A model generated the notes under the pieces. It saw only the letters and a program-made list of their open reading frames with translations, did not search any database and had not been told where the DNA came from. A stretch of 7,558 bases of DNA from Gammaproteobacteria bacterium (GTDB lineage: Bacteria > Pseudomonadota > Gammaproteobacteria > UBA9214). Location: assembly GCA_003454335.1 (NCBI GenBank), contig DMKK01000163.1, positions 1-7,558 on the forward strand, in the 5' to 3' direction. Made by a program: the position numbers and the translations under genes. The stretch's first letter is position 1, and every line of letters begins with the position of its first letter. Positions 5,384-7,558 of this stretch are shown here, one piece after another.

Positions 5384-6449
5384 TCGCGCAATGCATGCCA
5401 CTGATTTTAGCCGGCGTGTGCTCGACTGGTATGCCAGGGACGGGCGCAAGGACCTGCCCTGGCAAGTGCAGCCGACACCCTACCGTGTATGGGTGTCTGA
5501 AATTATGTTGCAGCAGACACAGGTTGCAACGGTGATTCCGTATTTTGAACGATTTATGGAGCGCTTTCCGGAAGTCCGATCACTGGCGCAGGCGACATCC
5601 GATCAGGTGCTGCATTACTGGTCCGGGCTGGGATACTACGCACGTGCACGGCATTTACATGTTGCCGCACAGCAGGTGGTGGAAAAATTCAATGGCTGTT
5701 TCCCGGATACGTTTGATGCGGTCGTCGCCTTGCCGGGTATAGGGCGGTCAACAGCGGGGGCGATTCTTTCGCTGGCCTGCGGTCAGTATTATCCGATTCT
5801 GGATGGCAATGTGAAGCGGGTATTGACACGCGTCTATGCGCTTGCGGGCTGGCCGGGCCAATCGAGTGTACAAAAACAGTTGTGGACGCTGGCGGAACAG
5901 CATACGCCGGAGCAGCAGACGGCTGTCTATACACAGGCGATTATGGACCTGGGTGCGACGCTATGTACGCGTGCCCGGCCGCGCTGCGATGTTTGTCCAG
6001 TGAATGCCGGATGCGCAGCGCATGCGGCCGGCAAGGAAACGGATTTCCCGTCACCACGACCGAAAAAGACCTTGCCGGTACGCTCAGTGTGCATGTTGAT
6101 GCTGTGTAATGATGAAGGTGAAGTATTGCTGGAACAGCGGCCGCCCGCAGGTATCTGGGGTGGTTTATGGAGTTTTCCGGAGTTTCCGGCAGCTGACAGG
6201 GTAACTGCCGGGTGTCGTGAGTCGTTGGGTCTCATGGTTGGGAAAACGGCTGCCTGGCCAGTGGTGCGGCATACCTTCAGTCATTTTCACCTGGATATTA
6301 CCCCGATTTATGCCCGGTTGGGTGAGTATCAGGCAGCTGTTATGGAAGAGTCGGACTGGCTTTGGTATAACACAACAGGGAATGAGGAGCGGGGGCTTGC
6401 TGCACCCGTAGAGAAGTTGCTGCAGCGTTTGTCAGAACAACAGGAATAG
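5376..6449 (+). CDS. mutY: A/G-specific adenine DNA glycosylase MutY
   Basis: Removes adenine mispaired with 8-oxoguanine (or G), preventing G:C to T:A changes in the GO repair system. It is 357 aa, near E. coli's 350, and aligns along its whole length. The catalytic Glu is E42 in SEIMLQQTQ (E. coli E37). The helix-hairpin-helix is LPGIGRSTAGAI (119-130), and the catalytic Asp is D143 in LDGNVKR (E. coli D138). The [4Fe-4S] ligands are C197, C204, C207 and C213, with the standard 6-2-5 spacing. The C-terminal NUDIX-like domain that senses 8-oxoG has LLEQRPPAGIWGGLW and HTFSHFHLDI. GTG 5376 has AGAGGGG at 5362-5368 and overlaps the previous gene by eight bases; ATG 5391 matches the E. coli start but lacks a ribosome binding site. 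Nothing needed for activity is missing. Confidence 0.98.
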   Translation: MSSRAMHATDFSRRVLDWYARDGRKDLPWQVQPTPYRVWVSEIMLQQTQVATVIPYFERFMERFPEVRSLAQATSDQVLHYWSGLGYYARARHLHVAAQQVVEKFNGCFPDTFDAVVALPGIGRSTAGAILSLACGQYYPILDGNVKRVLTRVYALAGWPGQSSVQKQLWTLAEQHTPEQQTAVYTQAIMDLGATLCTRARPRCDVCPVNAGCAAHAAGKETDFPSPRPKKTLPVRSVCMLMLCNDEGEVLLEQRPPAGIWGGLWSFPEFPAADRVTAGCRESLGLMVGKTAAWPVVRHTFSHFHLDITPIYARLGEYQAAVMEESDWLWYNTTGNEERGLAAPVEKLLQRLSEQQE

Positions 6450-6459
6450 CGAGACTAGC

Positions 6460-6738
6460 ATGACACGAATGGTAAATTGCGTAAAACTGGGTAAGGAGGC
6501 CGAAGGGTTGGCAACACCGCCCTATCCGGGAGAACTTGGGCAGCGTATTTTTGAAAGCGTCTCCAAAGAGGCGTGGCAACTGTGGCTGCGTCATCAAACA
6601 ATCCTGATTAACGAGCATCGAATTTCACCCATTGACCCCGAGGCCCGCAAGTTTCTCGAGGGGGAAATGGAAAAGTTTTTCTTCGCTGGCGGGTCGGACA
6701 TGCCGGGTGGATTTGTGTCTCCGGACCAGCTGAAGTAA
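6460..6738 (+). CDS. yggX: Fe(II)-trafficking / oxidative damage protection protein YggX
   Basis: Small cytoplasmic protein (92 aa; E. coli 91) that protects Fe-S clusters from oxidation and is proposed to move Fe(II). Family marks are all present: the N-terminal Cys (C7 in MTRMVNC), EAEGL, YPGELGQRI, SKEAWQLW, QTILINEHR, PEARKFLEGEMEKFFF and a C-terminal Gly/Pro stretch. ATG 6460 puts the Cys at position 7 as in E. coli and has GAGA (6451-6454) upstream; ATG 6469 would leave it at 4. It follows mutY by 10 bases, the conserved mutY-yggX pairing. The pairing makes sense because MutY is itself an Fe-S enzyme and both act under oxidative stress. It is the likely end of the operon. Confidence 0.97.
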   Translation: MTRMVNCVKLGKEAEGLATPPYPGELGQRIFESVSKEAWQLWLRHQTILINEHRISPIDPEARKFLEGEMEKFFFAGGSDMPGGFVSPDQLK

Positions 6739-6753
6739 TCAGATGCTATCTGA
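6739..6753. repeat. Perfect small palindrome directly after the yggX stop
   Basis: TCAGAT (6739-6744) and ATCTGA (6748-6753) pair perfectly around GCT, starting at the base after the stop codon. No T-run follows, so it is not a standard terminator. It may slow 3' decay of the mRNA, or be chance. Confidence 0.4.
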
Positions 6754-6784
6754 GGCGGGTTATGTAATATAGGCATGTAATCAA

Positions 6785-6857
6785 CTTGTAGGAGCGCCGT
6801 CCCCGGCGCGATTCGCGGCGAGACGCCGTTTATGCTCGGCACGGGTGCTCCCACAGG
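6785..6857. repeat. REP-like palindromic element with internal hairpins
   Basis: The outer arms CTTGTAGGAGC (6785-6795) and GCTCCCACAGG (6847-6857) match at 9 of 11 positions as an inverted repeat. The TGTAGGAGC/GCTCCCACA ends are those of REP elements widespread in Gammaproteobacteria. Inside are perfect hairpins: GCGCCG/CGGCGC (6794-6799, 6804-6809), CGGCG/CGCCG (6816-6820, 6824-6828) and GCAC/GTGC (6839-6842, 6845-6848). The element sits between two genes, the usual place for REPs, and is followed by TTATTTTT, so it may also end yggX transcription. Only one copy is in this window. Confidence 0.7.
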
Positions 6858-6890
6858 TTATTTTTACAACAATAACTTCTGGATTTACAC

Positions 6891-7558
6891 ATGAAAGGCA
6901 TCATCCTCGCCGGTGGCAGTGGTACGCGACTTTACCCACTGACCCGTGCGGTCAGCAAACAGCTCATGCCGGTGTATGACAAGCCGCTGATTTATTACCC
7001 GCTGTCAACCTTGATGCTGGCCGGCATTCGGGAAGTTCTGTTGATTTCAACGCCGCAGGATTTGCCGAATTTCCGCCAGCTGCTGGGTGACGGCAATCAA
7101 CTGGGGCTGGATATCCAGTATGCCGAGCAGCCAACCCCCGGCGGGCTTGCCGAGGCTTTCCTGATCGGGCGCAGCTTCCTGAATGGCCAGCCGGCCTGTT
7201 TGATCCTTGGGGACAATATTTTTTATGGTCACGGGCTGGCGACCAGTCTGCAGCAGGCTGCCGGTTTGACGCAGGGTGCCAGGGTGTTCGCCTATCGTGT
7301 GCGTGACCCGCAACGTTACGGGGTAGTGGAGTTTGATGTTGCCGGGCAGGCCCTGAGTATCGAGGAGAAACCAGAGCATCCGAAGTCCAGCTACGCGGTT
7401 ACCGGGCTCTATTTTTATGATGCAACGGTCGTGGATATCGCGGCCGGATTGCAGCCGTCGCCACGTGGCGAACTGGAAATAACAGATATTAATACGGCCT
7501 ACCTTGAAAAAGGCACATTAATGATCAACCAGCTCGGGCGTGGTACGGCCTGGCTGGA
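6891..7558 (+). CDS. rmlA: Glucose-1-phosphate thymidylyltransferase RmlA (3' end cut by window)
   Basis: Makes dTDP-glucose from dTTP and glucose-1-phosphate, the first step of dTDP-L-rhamnose and related sugar synthesis for O-antigen or exopolysaccharide. The first 222 codons are present of roughly 290-295. The N-terminal nucleotide-binding motif is LAGGSGTRLYPLT (6-18), then SKQLMPVYDKP (22-32). The metal-binding Asp is D108 in LGDNIFYG. RYGVVEFD, EEKP (158-161), YAVTGLYFYD and RGELEITDIN follow as in E. coli RmlA. The frame stays open to the window edge, just at the conserved WLDTGT motif. The start ATG 6891 gives the standard MKGIILAGG beginning, though the ribosome binding site (CTGGAT, 6879-6884) is weak. 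It is separated from yggX by the REP-like element, so it probably belongs to a different, downstream sugar gene cluster; rmlB, rmlC or rmlD may lie beyond the edge. Confidence 0.96.
   Translation, partial: MKGIILAGGSGTRLYPLTRAVSKQLMPVYDKPLIYYPLSTLMLAGIREVLLISTPQDLPNFRQLLGDGNQLGLDIQYAEQPTPGGLAEAFLIGRSFLNGQPACLILGDNIFYGHGLATSLQQAAGLTQGARVFAYRVRDPQRYGVVEFDVAGQALSIEEKPEHPKSSYAVTGLYFYDATVVDIAAGLQPSPRGELEITDINTAYLEKGTLMINQLGRGTAWL

Overview
The window looks like chromosomal DNA of a gammaproteobacterium, most likely a sulfur-oxidising one. The asmA - mutY - yggX gene order is typical of Gammaproteobacteria, and the gene at 1572-2444 resembles the sulfur globule proteins that coat periplasmic sulfur deposits in Chromatiales and relatives. 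A PEP-CTERM-type surface protein and the start of a dTDP-sugar gene (rmlA) point to a cell that makes exopolysaccharide or O-antigen. The genus cannot be set from this sequence alone.

Layout, all protein genes on the plus strand. (1) Positions 1-126 are an AT-rich leader with small inverted repeats. (2) Positions 127-781 hold an exported protein with a C-terminal exosortase sorting signal; its signal peptide is split between two frames by one base. A strong terminator follows (804-828). (3) Positions 829-1337 hold no convincing gene, only two weak small-ORF candidates and some hairpins. (4) A tRNA-Gly with anticodon CCC lies at 1338-1411. (5) An AT-rich promoter and leader precede the sulfur-globule-like gene (1572-2444), which joins a Gly/Tyr-rich half to three charged helical repeats and ends at a strong terminator (2495-2528).

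(6) Positions 2628-6738 form a tight gene cluster: asmA, an exported SRPBCC-fold protein, mutY and yggX. The first three overlap by 1 and 8 bases, and mutY and yggX are 10 bases apart. MutY repairs A:8-oxoG mispairs and carries an Fe-S cluster. YggX protects Fe-S proteins and handles Fe(II). AsmA is an envelope protein linked to lipid transport and outer-membrane homeostasis. Shared expression would tie oxidative damage repair to envelope maintenance, but this is inference. (7) A REP-like, multi-hairpin palindrome (6785-6857) separates yggX from rmlA (6891 to the window end, truncated), probably the first visible gene of a nucleotide-sugar or polysaccharide locus.

The best lead in the window is the two-part sulfur-globule-like protein with its three-copy repeat. 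The frameshifted signal peptide of the PEP-CTERM gene comes second. No defence system, CRISPR array, insertion sequence or prophage is visible.
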